This document shows positions 17,306 through 26,474 of a DNA stretch of 61,791 bases, piece after piece. The notes under the pieces are model-generated. The model made no database searches and was not told the origin of the DNA. It worked only from the letters and a program-made list of their open reading frames with translations. The stretch covers positions 1 to 61,791 of the forward strand of contig CAWHOY010000004.1 in NCBI GenBank assembly GCA_963831155.1, given 5' to 3'. Each line of letters starts with the position of its first letter. Position 1 is the stretch's first letter. The DNA comes from CAVRXQ01 sp963831155. GTDB taxonomy: Bacteria > Actinomycetota > Acidimicrobiia > Acidimicrobiales > Bog-793. The position numbers were made by a program, and so were the translations under genes.

Positions 17306-18997
17306 ATGAACGCTCTTCGTGCCGAGCACGTGCTGGCCGCGGTGCGCGCTTATCGCGACGCCCTCGCGACCCACCAGGCGACGATCAACCGGCTCAACGT
17401 CTTTCCGGTCCCCGACGGCGACACCGGCACGAACATGTCGCTGACGGTCGGCGCCGTCGTCGCCGAGATCGAATCGCACCTCGACGGACAAGCCGGATCG
17501 GACGCGCCGCCGATGGCGCAGGTCTGCGAAGCGATCGCACACGGATCGCTGATGGGCGCCCGAGGCAATTCCGGAGTGATCCTCTGTCAAATCCTGCGCG
17601 GGTTGGCAACGACCTTCGCGCCGCTCCAGGCCGCCGGCCCGGATGACGTCGCAACGGCACTCGAGAGCGGAAGTGCAAGCGCGCGGGAGGCGGTGTTGCG
17701 ACCCGTCGAGGGCACGATCCTCACCGTGGCTTCTCGTGCGGCCGAGGCGGCACGGGCGGGGGTGACAGAGCGACGCGATCTCGTCGGGACGCTCGACATG
17801 ACGCGGACAGCGGCCGTCGAAGCGTTGTGGAAGACCCCGACCCAGCTCGAGATCCTCGCCGAGTCCGGCGTCGTCGACGCCGGCGGAGCGGGACTCGTCC
17901 TTTTGTACGACGCGTTGTTGTACGCCGCCGACGCTCGAGAGATGCCGGCCACGCTCGAGCTTCCGGATTCGGTCGCAAGCCTCGTCGCCGGCGGCACGCC
18001 GTTGTCGGTGAGACCGGTACCGGGCGACGCGGTCGCAAACGGCGGCACGATCTCTCCTCGGTACGAGGTGATGTACTTCCTCGCCGCCGACGAGGCGATG
18101 ATCCCGGCCTTCAAAGACGTCTGGGCGGGAATGGGCGACTCGATCGTCGTCGTCGGTGGCGACGGATTGTGGAACTGCCACATCCACACCGACGAGATCG
18201 GCGCGGCGATCGAAGCGGGGATCGACGCGGGTCGCCCCCGCGACATCCGCGTGACCGACCTCGCCGGGCAGGTGGAAGAAGAACGCTGGGTCAGAGAAGC
18301 CGCGCCCGCGACGGCGGTGCCCGCAAAGAGTGACGTGGGCGCCAGGACCGCGGTGATCGTCGTCGCGAACGGCGAGGGCATCGAGCGGATCTTCCACTCG
18401 CTCGGCGTCCGGCAGTTCGTCGAGGGGGGTCAGTCGATGAATCCGTCGACGAGGGAGATCCTCGACGCGATCGAATCGTCGCCGGCAGAAGAGATCGTCA
18501 TATTGCCGAACAACGCGAACATCGTCGCTGTCGCGCGCCAGGCTGCGGACTTCGCCTCAAAGAAGGTCTACGTCGTTCCGACGAACGGAATCCAGGAGGG
18601 CTTTGCCGCGCTCTTGGAGTACGACCCCGGCGCATCGGGTGACGAGAATGCGGACGCGATGACACGCGCTTCGAGCCGGGTCGTCGCCGGCGAGGTGACG
18701 CGGGCGGTTCGATCGACGACTTCGTCGGCCGGTGAAGTGCACGTCGGGGATTACATCGGCTTGTCCCGCGGCGGAATCGAGGCGGTCGCAAAGACGCTCA
18801 CCGACGCCACGGTCGGTCTTCTGGGCGCGTTGTTACGACCGGAACACGAGATCGTGACGCTCTTGCAAGGTGACGGCGCGACGGCGGCGGACACCCGGCG
18901 CGTCACCGAGTGGCTCGCCGAGGAGCATCCGGGCGTCTCGGTCGAACTGCACCACGGCGGACAGCCGCTCTATCCCTATTTGGTTTCCATCGAGTGA
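17306..18997 (+). CDS. fakA: Fatty acid kinase subunit A-like (DhaL/YloV family)
   Basis: 563 residues, normal for YloV/FakA. The N-terminal DhaL kinase domain has NVFPVPDGDTGTNMSLT, whose aspartates bind Mg-ATP, then GARGNSGVILCQILRG and SGVVDAGGAGLVLLYDALL. The middle and C-terminal domains carry YEVMYFLAADE, GDGLWNCHIHTDE and ILPNNANIVAVARQAA. The family phosphorylates fatty acids held by a FakB protein, feeding phospholipid synthesis through PlsX/PlsY; plsX lies about 5.4 kb downstream. No FakB is in the window. The stop overlaps the recG start. Confidence 0.9.
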   Translation: MNALRAEHVLAAVRAYRDALATHQATINRLNVFPVPDGDTGTNMSLTVGAVVAEIESHLDGQAGSDAPPMAQVCEAIAHGSLMGARGNSGVILCQILRGLATTFAPLQAAGPDDVATALESGSASAREAVLRPVEGTILTVASRAAEAARAGVTERRDLVGTLDMTRTAAVEALWKTPTQLEILAESGVVDAGGAGLVLLYDALLYAADAREMPATLELPDSVASLVAGGTPLSVRPVPGDAVANGGTISPRYEVMYFLAADEAMIPAFKDVWAGMGDSIVVVGGDGLWNCHIHTDEIGAAIEAGIDAGRPRDIRVTDLAGQVEEERWVREAAPATAVPAKSDVGARTAVIVVANGEGIERIFHSLGVRQFVEGGQSMNPSTREILDAIESSPAEEIVILPNNANIVAVARQAADFASKKVYVVPTNGIQEGFAALLEYDPGASGDENADAMTRASSRVVAGEVTRAVRSTTSSAGEVHVGDYIGLSRGGIEAVAKTLTDATVGLLGALLRPEHEIVTLLQGDGATAADTRRVTEWLAEEHPGVSVELHHGGQPLYPYLVSIE

Positions 18998-21258
18998 CCG
19001 AGGCGCCAACCGGTCGCAAGCTCGGCCAGCTCGACCGACTCCCGGTCGACGTGCTGAAGGGCGTCGGCTCGCGAAAGCGTTCAGCGCTCAAGTTGATGGG
19101 GATCGAAACGATCCTCGATCTTTTGACCCACTATCCGCGTAGGTACGCGGATCGCACGCGCGCCGTCGCGATCAGCGACCTCGTCGCCGGCGACGAAGGC
19201 GTCGTCTCCGCCGTCGTGAAGCACACCTCACTGAAGCGACTGAGGAACCGACGAACGATCGTGGAAGTCGTCGTCGACGACGGATCCGGTGTGCTCGATG
19301 TCACGTTCTTCAATCAGCCCTGGCGTACCAAGCAACTCGTCGAAGGTCGCGAGGTGGCCCTTTTCGGGCGTGTCGGCGTCTTCCGCAAGACGCTGCAGAT
19401 GGCGAATCCGGTCGTCGAAGTCGTCGGGACGAGCGGATCACGCCAGACCGGGCGACTCGTCCCGATCTACCCGCAGTCCGAACGGGCGGGGATCTCGTCG
19501 ATCGAGCTGGCGACGTTCGTCGAAGAGGCACTCGAACGTGCCGGGGACTTCGCCGATCCACTCGATGACCGACTGCGCGAGTCGTTGCAGCTGATGACGC
19601 GTACGCAAGCGTTCCGCAACGTTCACCAGCCGGGCACCAATGACGACTGGCAGCTCGCCCGGCGCCGTTTGGCCTTCGATGAGCTGTTGCGGATCCAGCT
19701 CGCGCTCGTGATGCGTCGGCGTGCTGCGGCGGCAACGGCCCGGGGCATCGCGCACGACGTCGAGAGCGAATCGATCCTCGTGGAGCGCTTCGTCGACGCG
19801 TTACCTTTCGCGCTCACCTCCGCACAACGTCGCGTGATCGGCGAGGTGCGAGACGACCTCGCGCGGACCGAGCCGATGCACCGGCTGTTGCAGGGAGACG
19901 TCGGGTCAGGCAAGACCGTCGTCGCGCTGGCGGCGCTGTTGTTCGCAGTGCAGGGTGGCTACCAGGGTGCGTTCATGGTGCCGACCGAGGTGCTCGCCGA
20001 GCAGCATTTCATCGCGGCGCGTAGCTTGCTCGGCGATCTGAAAGTCGGGGACCCGGGCGTCGTCGGCGGCGAGCGCCCGCTTTCCGTGGCGCTGCTCACC
20101 TCCAAGACGCCAGGTCGTGCGCGATCCGAGATCGTGCGCGACCTCGAAGCGGGACTTGTCGACATCGTCGTCGGAACGCACGCGCTGATCACCGAGGACG
20201 TCCAGTTCCGCGCGCTTGGCGTCGTAGTCATCGACGAGCAGCATCGCTTCGGCGTTGATCAACGCGCCGCACTGCGCGAGAAAGGTTCTTTGCAGCCGGA
20301 GTCGAGCCACGACCCCGATCTCTTGGTGATGACGGCGACACCGATCCCTCGCACCGCCGCGATGACCGTCTACGGGGATCTCGATGCGAGTGTTCTCGAC
20401 GAGATGCCACCCGGGCGATCGCCGATCGCGACGCGGTGGATCCGCGATGAACACGAGCGCCTGGCGTGGGAGCGGGTCCGAGGTGACGTCACGTCCGGAC
20501 GTCAGGCGTACGTCGTCTGTCCGCTCGTCGCACCCGGGTCCGACGAAATCGACGACGACGGATGGTGGGAGCTAACCGACGAGGAGATTGAAGCAGCTTT
20601 CGGAGAAGGAAGACTGTTCCCCGAGAGAGAAGGCGACGTCTTGCTGCGCCGTCCACCTCGATCGGCGAGCGCCGAAGCGGTCCGGCTCTCATCAGGCGAG
20701 CTGCGGGGGCTGCGCGTCGAGGTCCTCCACGGCCAGCTGCCGGCGCGACGCAAAGAAGAGGTGATGGCCGCCTTCCGCCGCCACGAGATCGACGTCCTCG
20801 TCGCGACGACGGTCATCGAAGTCGGCGTCGACGTACCCGACGCGACGGTGATCGTCATCGAGGACGCGGACCGCTTCGGCATCGCGCAGCTCCACCAGCT
20901 GCGCGGTCGGGTGGGGCGCGGAAGCGATCCCGCCGTCTGTTTCCTTGTCACGGGTGACGTCAACGAGGACGCCGAGGCGCGCCTCGAGGCGCTCGTCCGA
21001 TCGACCGACGGCTTCGAACTCGCCGACGTCGACCTGCGCCTCAGGGGCGAGGGCACCCTGCTCGGCGCGCGCCAGAAGGGTCGCAGCGACCTCCGTCTGG
21101 CTTCGTTGCACGAGAACCGCGACCTCATCGATCCGGCGCGGGAGGCCGCGACGCGACTCATCGAGCACGATCCGACGCTTTCGAAGGACCCGCTGCTCGC
21201 CGACGAGCTGCGCATCTTCGTCGGCGACGAAGAGGCGGAGTACCTGCTGCGCGCCTGA
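18994..21258 (+). CDS. recG: ATP-dependent DNA helicase RecG
   Basis: 754 residues from GTG 18994, which overlaps the fakA stop in a GTGA. The N-terminal wedge/OB domain includes YPRRYADRT and VDDGSGVLDVTFFNQPW. Helicase motifs follow: Walker A LLQGDVGSGKTVVAL near residue 300, VGTHALI, motif II DEQHRFGV near 414, TATPIPRTAAM, then VATTVIEVGVDVPDA and QLHQLRGRVGRG. RecG remodels stalled replication forks and Holliday junctions. A stretch at about 505-560 (acidic, EREGDVLLRRPPRS) is longer than in many relatives. Confidence 0.96.
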   Translation: MTEAPTGRKLGQLDRLPVDVLKGVGSRKRSALKLMGIETILDLLTHYPRRYADRTRAVAISDLVAGDEGVVSAVVKHTSLKRLRNRRTIVEVVVDDGSGVLDVTFFNQPWRTKQLVEGREVALFGRVGVFRKTLQMANPVVEVVGTSGSRQTGRLVPIYPQSERAGISSIELATFVEEALERAGDFADPLDDRLRESLQLMTRTQAFRNVHQPGTNDDWQLARRRLAFDELLRIQLALVMRRRAAAATARGIAHDVESESILVERFVDALPFALTSAQRRVIGEVRDDLARTEPMHRLLQGDVGSGKTVVALAALLFAVQGGYQGAFMVPTEVLAEQHFIAARSLLGDLKVGDPGVVGGERPLSVALLTSKTPGRARSEIVRDLEAGLVDIVVGTHALITEDVQFRALGVVVIDEQHRFGVDQRAALREKGSLQPESSHDPDLLVMTATPIPRTAAMTVYGDLDASVLDEMPPGRSPIATRWIRDEHERLAWERVRGDVTSGRQAYVVCPLVAPGSDEIDDDGWWELTDEEIEAAFGEGRLFPEREGDVLLRRPPRSASAEAVRLSSGELRGLRVEVLHGQLPARRKEEVMAAFRRHEIDVLVATTVIEVGVDVPDATVIVIEDADRFGIAQLHQLRGRVGRGSDPAVCFLVTGDVNEDAEARLEALVRSTDGFELADVDLRLRGEGTLLGARQKGRSDLRLASLHENRDLIDPAREAATRLIEHDPTLSKDPLLADELRIFVGDEEAEYLLRA

Positions 21259-21299
21259 GGCGGGCACAGCACTTTGAGCAGGCCGATTAACGTGCGACG

Positions 21300-22043
21300 A
21301 TGCGCGTCCTCGTCGTTTTGCCGACCTACGACGAGCGCGAGAACATCGAGACGGTGTTGCGCGCCGTCCGGCGCGTCCGGCCGGACGCCGGCATCCTCGT
21401 CGTCGACGACTCGAGCCCGGACGGGACCGCCGAGGTCGCGAAGGAAGTCGCCTCCGAACTCTCGTCGATCGAGGTACTCGTCCGGCCGGGAAAGAGCGGC
21501 CTCGGCACCGCCTATCGCGAAGGCTTCCGCTGGGGGATCGCGCAGGGCTACGAGGTCTGCGTCGAGATGGACTCCGATCTCTCCCACAACCCCGAGTCCC
21601 TCCCTGAGCTGCTGGCGCCGATCGAACGGGGCGAAGCTGACGTCGCGATCGGGTCGCGCTACGTGCCCGGCGGATCGATCCCGAACTGGAGCCTCGGGCG
21701 GCGGACGCTCTCGCGAGCGGGGAACATCTATTCGAAGGTGCTGCTCGGCCTGACGGTCGAGGATTCGACTGCCGGCTACCGCGCTTACGCGGCCTCCGTG
21801 CTCAGCGCGATCGATCTCGATCGCGTTCGCGCCGACAGCTACGGCTTCCAGGTCGAGATGACCTATCTCGCCCACAACGCCGGGGCGCGCATCGTCGAGG
21901 TGCCGATCCACTTCGTCGACCGTGAAAAAGGGACCTCGAAGATGTCGACGTTCACCGTCGTCGAGGCGCTGACGCTGGTCACCTGGTGGGGGATTCGGCG
22001 CTTTTGGAAGCTCGCGTCGTCTCGATTCGGCGTGCAGAAGTAG
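21300..22043 (+). CDS. Polyprenol-phosphate mannosyltransferase-like GT2
   Basis: 247 residues from ATG 21300. A GT-A fold of dolichol-phosphate mannose synthase type: VLPTYDERENI at the N terminus, VVDDSSPDGTAEVA, then EMDSDLSHNPESLPEL with the metal-binding DSD, and SYGFQVEMTYLAHNAG near the end. There is no C-terminal membrane domain, so it is the short soluble kind (like the catalytic part of mycobacterial Ppm1). It would make polyprenyl-phosphate mannose for cell-envelope glycolipids or protein glycosylation. It sits between recG and rsmD, an addition to the usual order. Confidence 0.85.
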   Translation: MRVLVVLPTYDERENIETVLRAVRRVRPDAGILVVDDSSPDGTAEVAKEVASELSSIEVLVRPGKSGLGTAYREGFRWGIAQGYEVCVEMDSDLSHNPESLPELLAPIERGEADVAIGSRYVPGGSIPNWSLGRRTLSRAGNIYSKVLLGLTVEDSTAGYRAYAASVLSAIDLDRVRADSYGFQVEMTYLAHNAGARIVEVPIHFVDREKGTSKMSTFTVVEALTLVTWWGIRRFWKLASSRFGVQK

Positions 22044-22100
22044 GCGCCCGGACGTTCGTCTCGTCTCCTCGCGAAGTCCCGGTCTTGGAGGTCTCGGTCG

Positions 22101-22652
22101 GTGCGCGTGATCGCCGGTGATGCGAAAGGTCGCAAGCTCCTCTCGCCGAGGTCGCGCGACGTGCGGCCGACATCGGACCGGGTGCGCGAGGCGATCTTCG
22201 ACGTGCTCTCGCACCTCGGCGTGATCGAGGACGCGACGGTCGTCGACTTGTACGCCGGTACCGGCGCACTCGGGATCGAAGCGCTCAGCCGCGGGGCGAA
22301 GGCGGCGACCTTCGTCGACAACGACCAGGCGGCGCTTGAGGTGATCGAAGAGAACCTCGCCCGCACCGGTTTCGCCGACGACGCCAAGCTCGTGCGCGCC
22401 GACGCGATCTCCTGGTGCCGACGCGCTGGCCACGTCGACCTCGCCTTTGCCGACCCGCCGTACGCCTTCGACGACTGGGAGGCGTTGTTGACGGCGCTTT
22501 CCGCCGATCTTGTGGTTTTGGAGGCAAAGGCGGACGTGGAGATCCGTTCGCCCTGGTCACTCCACCGTCGCTACCGTCACGGCGGTACGCTCGTCACCGT
22601 GGCCGTGAAGTCTCCTCCCGTGCCGCTCGCGGAACCCGAGGAGGGCCGGTGA
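22101..22652 (+). CDS. rsmD: 16S rRNA (guanine966-N2)-methyltransferase
   Basis: 183 residues from GTG 22101. It starts VRVIAGDAKGRKL, then RPTSDRVREAIFDVLSHL, the SAM site VVDLYAGTGALGIEALSRGA, and the base-flipping motif FADPPYAF with DPPY, all diagnostic for RsmD. Its pairing with coaD is conserved across bacteria, and the stop overlaps the coaD GTG by four bases (GTGA at 22649-22652). Confidence 0.95.
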   Translation: MRVIAGDAKGRKLLSPRSRDVRPTSDRVREAIFDVLSHLGVIEDATVVDLYAGTGALGIEALSRGAKAATFVDNDQAALEVIEENLARTGFADDAKLVRADAISWCRRAGHVDLAFADPPYAFDDWEALLTALSADLVVLEAKADVEIRSPWSLHRRYRHGGTLVTVAVKSPPVPLAEPEEGR

Positions 22653-23128
22653 CGACAGCGTTGTTCCCGGGATCCTTCGATCCGTTCCACAACGGGCACC
22701 TCGAGGTCGTCGAGCGCGCCCATCGGCTGTTCGACGAGGTCGTCGTGGCCGTGCTGCGCAACTCGGGCAAGCCCGTGCCGCTTTTGTCCGTCGAAGCGCG
22801 CGTGGAAAGCGTCGCCGAGTGCGTCGAGGGTTTCGAGAACGTGCGGGTCATATCGATGCAGACCCTCGCTGTCGACGTGGCGCGAAAGGTCGGCGCGACG
22901 GTGATCGTGAAGGGCCTGCGGGCGGTCTCGGACTTCGAGAACGAGTTGCAGATGGCCCAGATGAACCAGCAGATCTCCGGGATCGAGACGGTGATGCTGC
23001 CGACCGGGTCGACGTACTCGTTCATCGCTTCCCGCCTCGTGCGCGAGATCGCCCGCTACGGCGGCGACGTCTCGGCGTTCGTCCCCGACCCGGTGTTGCG
23101 GCGGATGAAAGAGGCACTCGGTGGCTGA
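22649..23128 (+). CDS. coaD: Phosphopantetheine adenylyltransferase
   Basis: 159 residues. ALFPGSFDPFHNGHLEVVERA carries the T/H-x-G-H nucleotidyltransferase motif (here HNGH). KGLRAVSDFENELQMAQMNQ binds substrate, and the PTGSTYSFIASRLVREIARYGG stretch holds the ATP-binding ISSS-like loop (here YSFIASR). CoaD makes dephospho-CoA from phosphopantetheine and ATP, the penultimate CoA step. Its last codons overlap the next gene by 8 bases. Confidence 0.96.
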   Translation: MTTALFPGSFDPFHNGHLEVVERAHRLFDEVVVAVLRNSGKPVPLLSVEARVESVAECVEGFENVRVISMQTLAVDVARKVGATVIVKGLRAVSDFENELQMAQMNQQISGIETVMLPTGSTYSFIASRLVREIARYGGDVSAFVPDPVLRRMKEALGG

Positions 23129-23697
23129 GATCGAACTCGACGAGGCGACAGAAGAGGTCGACCAGAGCGCGCCGGACCGTGTGGCGGGCACGGCGGAGAT
23201 CCTCGACGAACTGACCGCGGAGATCGAAGGGGCGAAGTCGATGCCCCTTTCCTCGTCGGCGATCGTCAGCCGCGAAGAGCTCCTCGATCTGGTCAACCAA
23301 GCCCGTGAGCTCTTGCCGTCGGAGATCGCGCAGGTCGCGACGCGTCCTTCTCGACCAAGAAGAGCTCTTGCAAAGAGCCGAGCGCGAGGCCGCCGAGATC
23401 CTCGACGACGCCCGATCGCAGGCCGCCCACATCGTCCAGCGAACCGAGATCGTCCGCCAGGCGCGCAACCACGCCGAACGGATCGTCGCCGAGGCGGAGT
23501 CCGAGGCAAGAAGGATCCAGCACGAGGCCGACGACTACGTCGACCGCAAGCTGGCGGCGTTCGAGATCGTCCTGGACCGCACAGTCCGCACGGTGCGGGC
23601 CGGGAGGGACCGACTGACGGTGGTCGAAGAAGACGAGGAGCCCGAGGAGGGGGAGCTCCAGGAGGGGGACGGCTTTTTCGACCAGGATCGATCGTGA
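23121..23697 (+). CDS. DivIVA/ATP-synthase-b-like coiled-coil protein, one frameshift
   Basis: The first part (GTG 23121) reads acidic residues up to LVNQARELLPSEIAQVA in frame 3. The second part continues in frame 1 as RRVLLDQEELLQRAEREAAEIL, then repeated Ala/Glu/Arg heptads (ARNHAERIVAEAESEARRIQHEADDY), and ends in an acidic tail with FFDQDRS at 23697. One extra base near 23335-23345 joins them into about 190 residues. Coiled-coil proteins of this type often lie between coaD and yceD in actinobacteria and are annotated as DivIVA-like or ATP synthase b-like; function is not settled. The frames on both sides have the codon bias of real genes, so a sequence error is likely. Confidence 0.65.
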
Positions 23698-23710
23698 CAG
23701 GGCGGCGCCG

Positions 23711-24217
23711 ATGAGCCCGGCGCGCCTTTCACGAGGACTCGTCGCGCCGGTCGCCGCGCTGCGCAGGGTCCCCGGCTCGCGCCTGCCCGTCGAGGCGACG
23801 CTGCCGGCGGATGGCTACTTCGTGAGCGGCTCGCGCATCGAAGACGGCTCGCCGATCCGCGTCGATCTCGTCTTGGAATCGGCCCACGAGGGAATCGTCG
23901 TGCATGGAAATGTGCGGGCGCATTGGACGGGCGAGTGCCGCCGCTGCCTCGACGTCGCCGAAGGCGACTTGGACCTCGAGATCCGCGAGCTCTGTGTGGA
24001 AGGGGCGGACGATGAGACGACGTATCCGATCCGCAACGACGAAATCGACCTCGGGGAGATCGTCCACGACGCGTGTATCCTCGACCTGCCACTTGCGCCC
24101 CTGTGCCGGGACGACTGCCAGGGGCTTTGCCCCGAGTGCGGCGCCAACTTGAACATCGAGGCGTGCCCGCACACAGAAGGGCGGCGTCGATTCGGCCTGA
24201 TCGAAGGCGGCGCGTAG
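23711..24217 (+). CDS. YceD/DUF177 family protein
   Basis: 168 residues from ATG 23711. The DUF177 pattern is present: GNVRAHWTGECRRCLDVAEGDLDLEI in the middle, then DLGEIVHDACILDLPLAPLCRDDCQGLCPECGANLN, where four cysteines (CRDDC, CPEC) may bind zinc. The family is almost always encoded directly before rpmF, as here, and is thought to be linked to 23S rRNA maturation or L32 production. The gap to rpmF is 30 bases. Confidence 0.92.
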   Translation: MSPARLSRGLVAPVAALRRVPGSRLPVEATLPADGYFVSGSRIEDGSPIRVDLVLESAHEGIVVHGNVRAHWTGECRRCLDVAEGDLDLEIRELCVEGADDETTYPIRNDEIDLGEIVHDACILDLPLAPLCRDDCQGLCPECGANLNIEACPHTEGRRRFGLIEGGA

Positions 24218-24247
24218 GCGGCTTCACGAGACTCGAAGGAAGAAGAG

Positions 24248-24427
24248 ATGGCTGTCCCGAAGAAGAAGACGTCGAAGTCGAAGAGCCGTAGCCGGCGCGC
24301 CGCGGCCTGGCGTCTCGAGGCCCCCGCGCAGAGCCGCTGCCCGAACTGCCACCACGCCAAACTGCCGCACGTCGTGTGCCCGAACTGCGGGTGGTACAAG
24401 GGTCGCCAGGCGATCGAGGTGGACTGA
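24248..24427 (+). CDS. rpmF: 50S ribosomal protein L32
   Basis: 59 residues, from ATG 24248 to TGA 24425-24427, with the purine-rich site gaaggaagaag upstream. It begins MAVPKKKTSKSKSRSRRA, the standard L32 start, and has a zinc ribbon made by C31, C34, C44 and C47 (RCPNCHHAKLP ... VCPNCGWYKGRQ). It sits between yceD and plsX, the conserved order. Confidence 0.96.
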   Translation: MAVPKKKTSKSKSRSRRAAAWRLEAPAQSRCPNCHHAKLPHVVCPNCGWYKGRQAIEVD

Positions 24428-25404
24428 TCCTTCCGATCGCGCTCGACGCGCTGGGCGGGGATAAGGCGCCCGGCGAGATCGTCGCCGGGGCGAAACGCGC
24501 GCACGACGAACTCGGCATCCGGATCCTGCTCGTCGGGCCAGACGACGGCAGCCTCGGCGATCTCGGCGACATGGAGCTCCTGCCGGCGCACGAGACCGTC
24601 GGGATGGACGAGGACGCGGCACGAGCCGTGCGGGCAAAGCGCGATTCGTCAATCGTCCGTTGCGCCGATGCCGTCGCGAACGGCCAGGCATCGGCGATGG
24701 TGAGCGCCGGCAACACCGGCGCGGCGATGGCGAGCGCGCTGTTGCGCATCGGCCGGCTGAAGGGCGTCGCCCGGCCGGCGATCGCGACGCCGCTCCCGAT
24801 CGCGTCCGGCGGCAACCCGACCGTGCTGATCGACTCCGGCGCCAACCCGGAGTGCCGGCCCGAGTGGTTGCTGCAGTTCGCGCAGATGGGTTCTGCCTAT
24901 GCGCAGAGCCGTTATCGCACCGAGAAACCGACGGTCGCCCTCTTGTCGAACGGCGAAGAGGCGACAAAGGGGAGCGAACTCGTCAAAGAGACGAGGCCGC
25001 TGCTCGAGGCGGCGGAGACGCTGCACTTCGTCGGCAACGTCGAAGGCCGTGACCTTCTCCAAGGCGGTGTCGACGTCGTTGTCACCGACGGCTTCACTGG
25101 CAACGTCGCCTTGAAGTCGATGGAGGGAGCGCTGACGGCGTTCGTCGGCATCTTGGGCCAGGTGTTCGCCGAGTCGCCTGAGAACAAGGCGGCGAGCGAT
25201 GTGCTGATGCCGGCGCTTTTGAAGTACGCCCGCTACGTCGATCCCGAAGAGACCGGCGGAGCCCTTTTGTTGGGCGTGAAGGGCGTCTGTGTGATCAGTC
25301 ACGGCAGTTCGTCGGCGCGCGCGATCTACAACGCGATCAGAGTGGCGTCGGATCTCGTCGCGGCCGATCTCGTCGGCAAGGTCGGCGCGGCCGTCGCTCG
25401 GTAG
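24424..25404 (+). CDS. plsX: Phosphate acyltransferase PlsX
   Basis: About 326 residues. The family start PIALDALGGDKAPGEIVAGA is present, then SAGNTGAAMASALLRIGRLKGVARPAIATPLP, NVEGRDLLQGGVDVVVTDGFTGNVALKS and a C-terminal GGALLLGVKGVCVISHGSSSARAI. The start is unusual: no ATG or GTG lies near the conserved N terminus. CTG 24424 overlaps the rpmF stop in a CTGA and follows gaggtgga closely. The next in-frame option, GTG 24391, lies inside rpmF without a ribosome site. PlsX turns acyl-ACP into acyl-phosphate for phospholipid synthesis; acpP follows at once. Confidence 0.94.
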   Translation: MILPIALDALGGDKAPGEIVAGAKRAHDELGIRILLVGPDDGSLGDLGDMELLPAHETVGMDEDAARAVRAKRDSSIVRCADAVANGQASAMVSAGNTGAAMASALLRIGRLKGVARPAIATPLPIASGGNPTVLIDSGANPECRPEWLLQFAQMGSAYAQSRYRTEKPTVALLSNGEEATKGSELVKETRPLLEAAETLHFVGNVEGRDLLQGGVDVVVTDGFTGNVALKSMEGALTAFVGILGQVFAESPENKAASDVLMPALLKYARYVDPEETGGALLLGVKGVCVISHGSSSARAIYNAIRVASDLVAADLVGKVGAAVAR

Positions 25405-25441
25405 CATGCACGATCAACGCAAATATCGATCGGAGGAGTCG

Positions 25442-25732
25442 GTGACCGAAGACGGTCAGCAGCCGAAGATGAGCCGTCCCGAAGTTGTCGAGCTTGTTCG
25501 CACGCAGCTAGCCGACATCTTGGAGATCTCGCCGGACAAGATCACCGAGTCCTCGTCGTTCACCGACGACCTGGACGCGGATTCGCTCGCGTTGATCGAA
25601 CTCGTCGAGTCACTGGAAGAAGAGCTGCGACGCCAGGTGGCGAACTTCCGTATCGACGACGAGGACCTCGAGGATCTGCGCACCGTGCGCGACGCCGTCG
25701 ATTACGTGACGGCGAAACTCGAGCAGGGGTGA
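25442..25732 (+). CDS. acpP: Acyl carrier protein
   Basis: GTG 25442 is preceded by the strong site ggaggag, so I prefer it to ATG 25406; this gives 96 residues. The 4'-phosphopantetheine site is S48 in DDLDADSLALIELVE. The region after it is longer and more charged than in typical AcpP (LRRQVANFRIDDEDLEDLRTVRDAV), but helix III and IV patterns are kept. It carries acyl chains in fatty acid synthesis and lies between plsX and rnc, as in many bacteria. Confidence 0.92.
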   Translation: MTEDGQQPKMSRPEVVELVRTQLADILEISPDKITESSSFTDDLDADSLALIELVESLEEELRRQVANFRIDDEDLEDLRTVRDAVDYVTAKLEQG

Positions 25733-25751
25733 ATAGCTGAATAGCGCACAC

Positions 25752-26474
25752 GTGTCTTCAGAGCACACCCCCGACGCGGAGTCGGGGCGCAAACGGCTCG
25801 CAGATCGCATCGGGCGCTCGCTCGTTACCAGCGGACTTTTGAGAGCGGCGCTCGTACATCGGTCTTGGTGCGCCGAGCACCCAGGCGAGTTGTCGAACGA
25901 GCGCCTCGAGTTCCTCGGTGACGCGGTGTTGGGGCTGATCGTCACCGATCACCTCGTGCGGAAGTACCCGGACCTTCCAGAAGGTGATCTGTCGCGCATT
26001 CGTGCCGACGTCGTCAGCGCGGATGCGCTCGCCCCGGTGGCGGCAGAGCTCGGTGTCGGCGACGCGCTGTTGCTCGGGCGCGGCGAGGAGCTGTCGGGGG
26101 GAAGGGAGAAGACCTCGATCCTTTCCGACTCGATGGAGGCGCTCATCGCCGCGGCGTATCTGTCGAGCGGGATCGAATCGACGTCGAATTTCGTCGTATC
26201 GCTCCTCGAAGACATGATCAGGAAGGTCGCGGAGCGCGACGAGCTCGGCGATTCGAAGAACCGGTTGCAGGAGCTCGCGACGCGGCTCGGTCTCGAGGGG
26301 CCGCGTTATGAGGTGCGTGAGGAAGGTCCGGACCACGCCCGGCGCTACTTCGCCGTCGTCCGCGTCGGCGACTACGTCGTCTCGGGGGAGGGTGATTCGA
26401 AGCGCCGCGCCGAGCAGGCGGCGGCCACCGCCGCGCTCTCGGCGGTCGGAACCTCCGCCGCGGGAGATGCCTGA
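25752..26474 (+). CDS. rnc: Ribonuclease III
   Basis: 240 residues. The RNase III signature NERLEFLGDAVLGLIVTDHL holds the catalytic glutamate and aspartate. ILSDSMEALIAAAYLSSG holds the second acidic pair. The C-terminal double-stranded RNA binding domain includes SKNRLQELATRLGLEGPRYEV and GEGDSKRRAEQAAATAAL. It processes rRNA precursors and double-stranded RNA. Its last 8 bases overlap the mutM start. Confidence 0.96.
   Translation: MSSEHTPDAESGRKRLADRIGRSLVTSGLLRAALVHRSWCAEHPGELSNERLEFLGDAVLGLIVTDHLVRKYPDLPEGDLSRIRADVVSADALAPVAAELGVGDALLLGRGEELSGGREKTSILSDSMEALIAAAYLSSGIESTSNFVVSLLEDMIRKVAERDELGDSKNRLQELATRLGLEGPRYEVREEGPDHARRYFAVVRVGDYVVSGEGDSKRRAEQAAATAALSAVGTSAAGDA

Noticed and set aside
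20502..22433. 643-codon open frame on the minus strand
   Set aside because: It lies opposite recG, the mannosyltransferase and rsmD, whose motifs are complete. High GC opens antisense frames; it has no recognisable domain.
23535..24845. 436-codon minus-strand open frame
   Set aside because: Opposite yceD, rpmF and plsX; Ser/Arg/Pro-rich with no domain.
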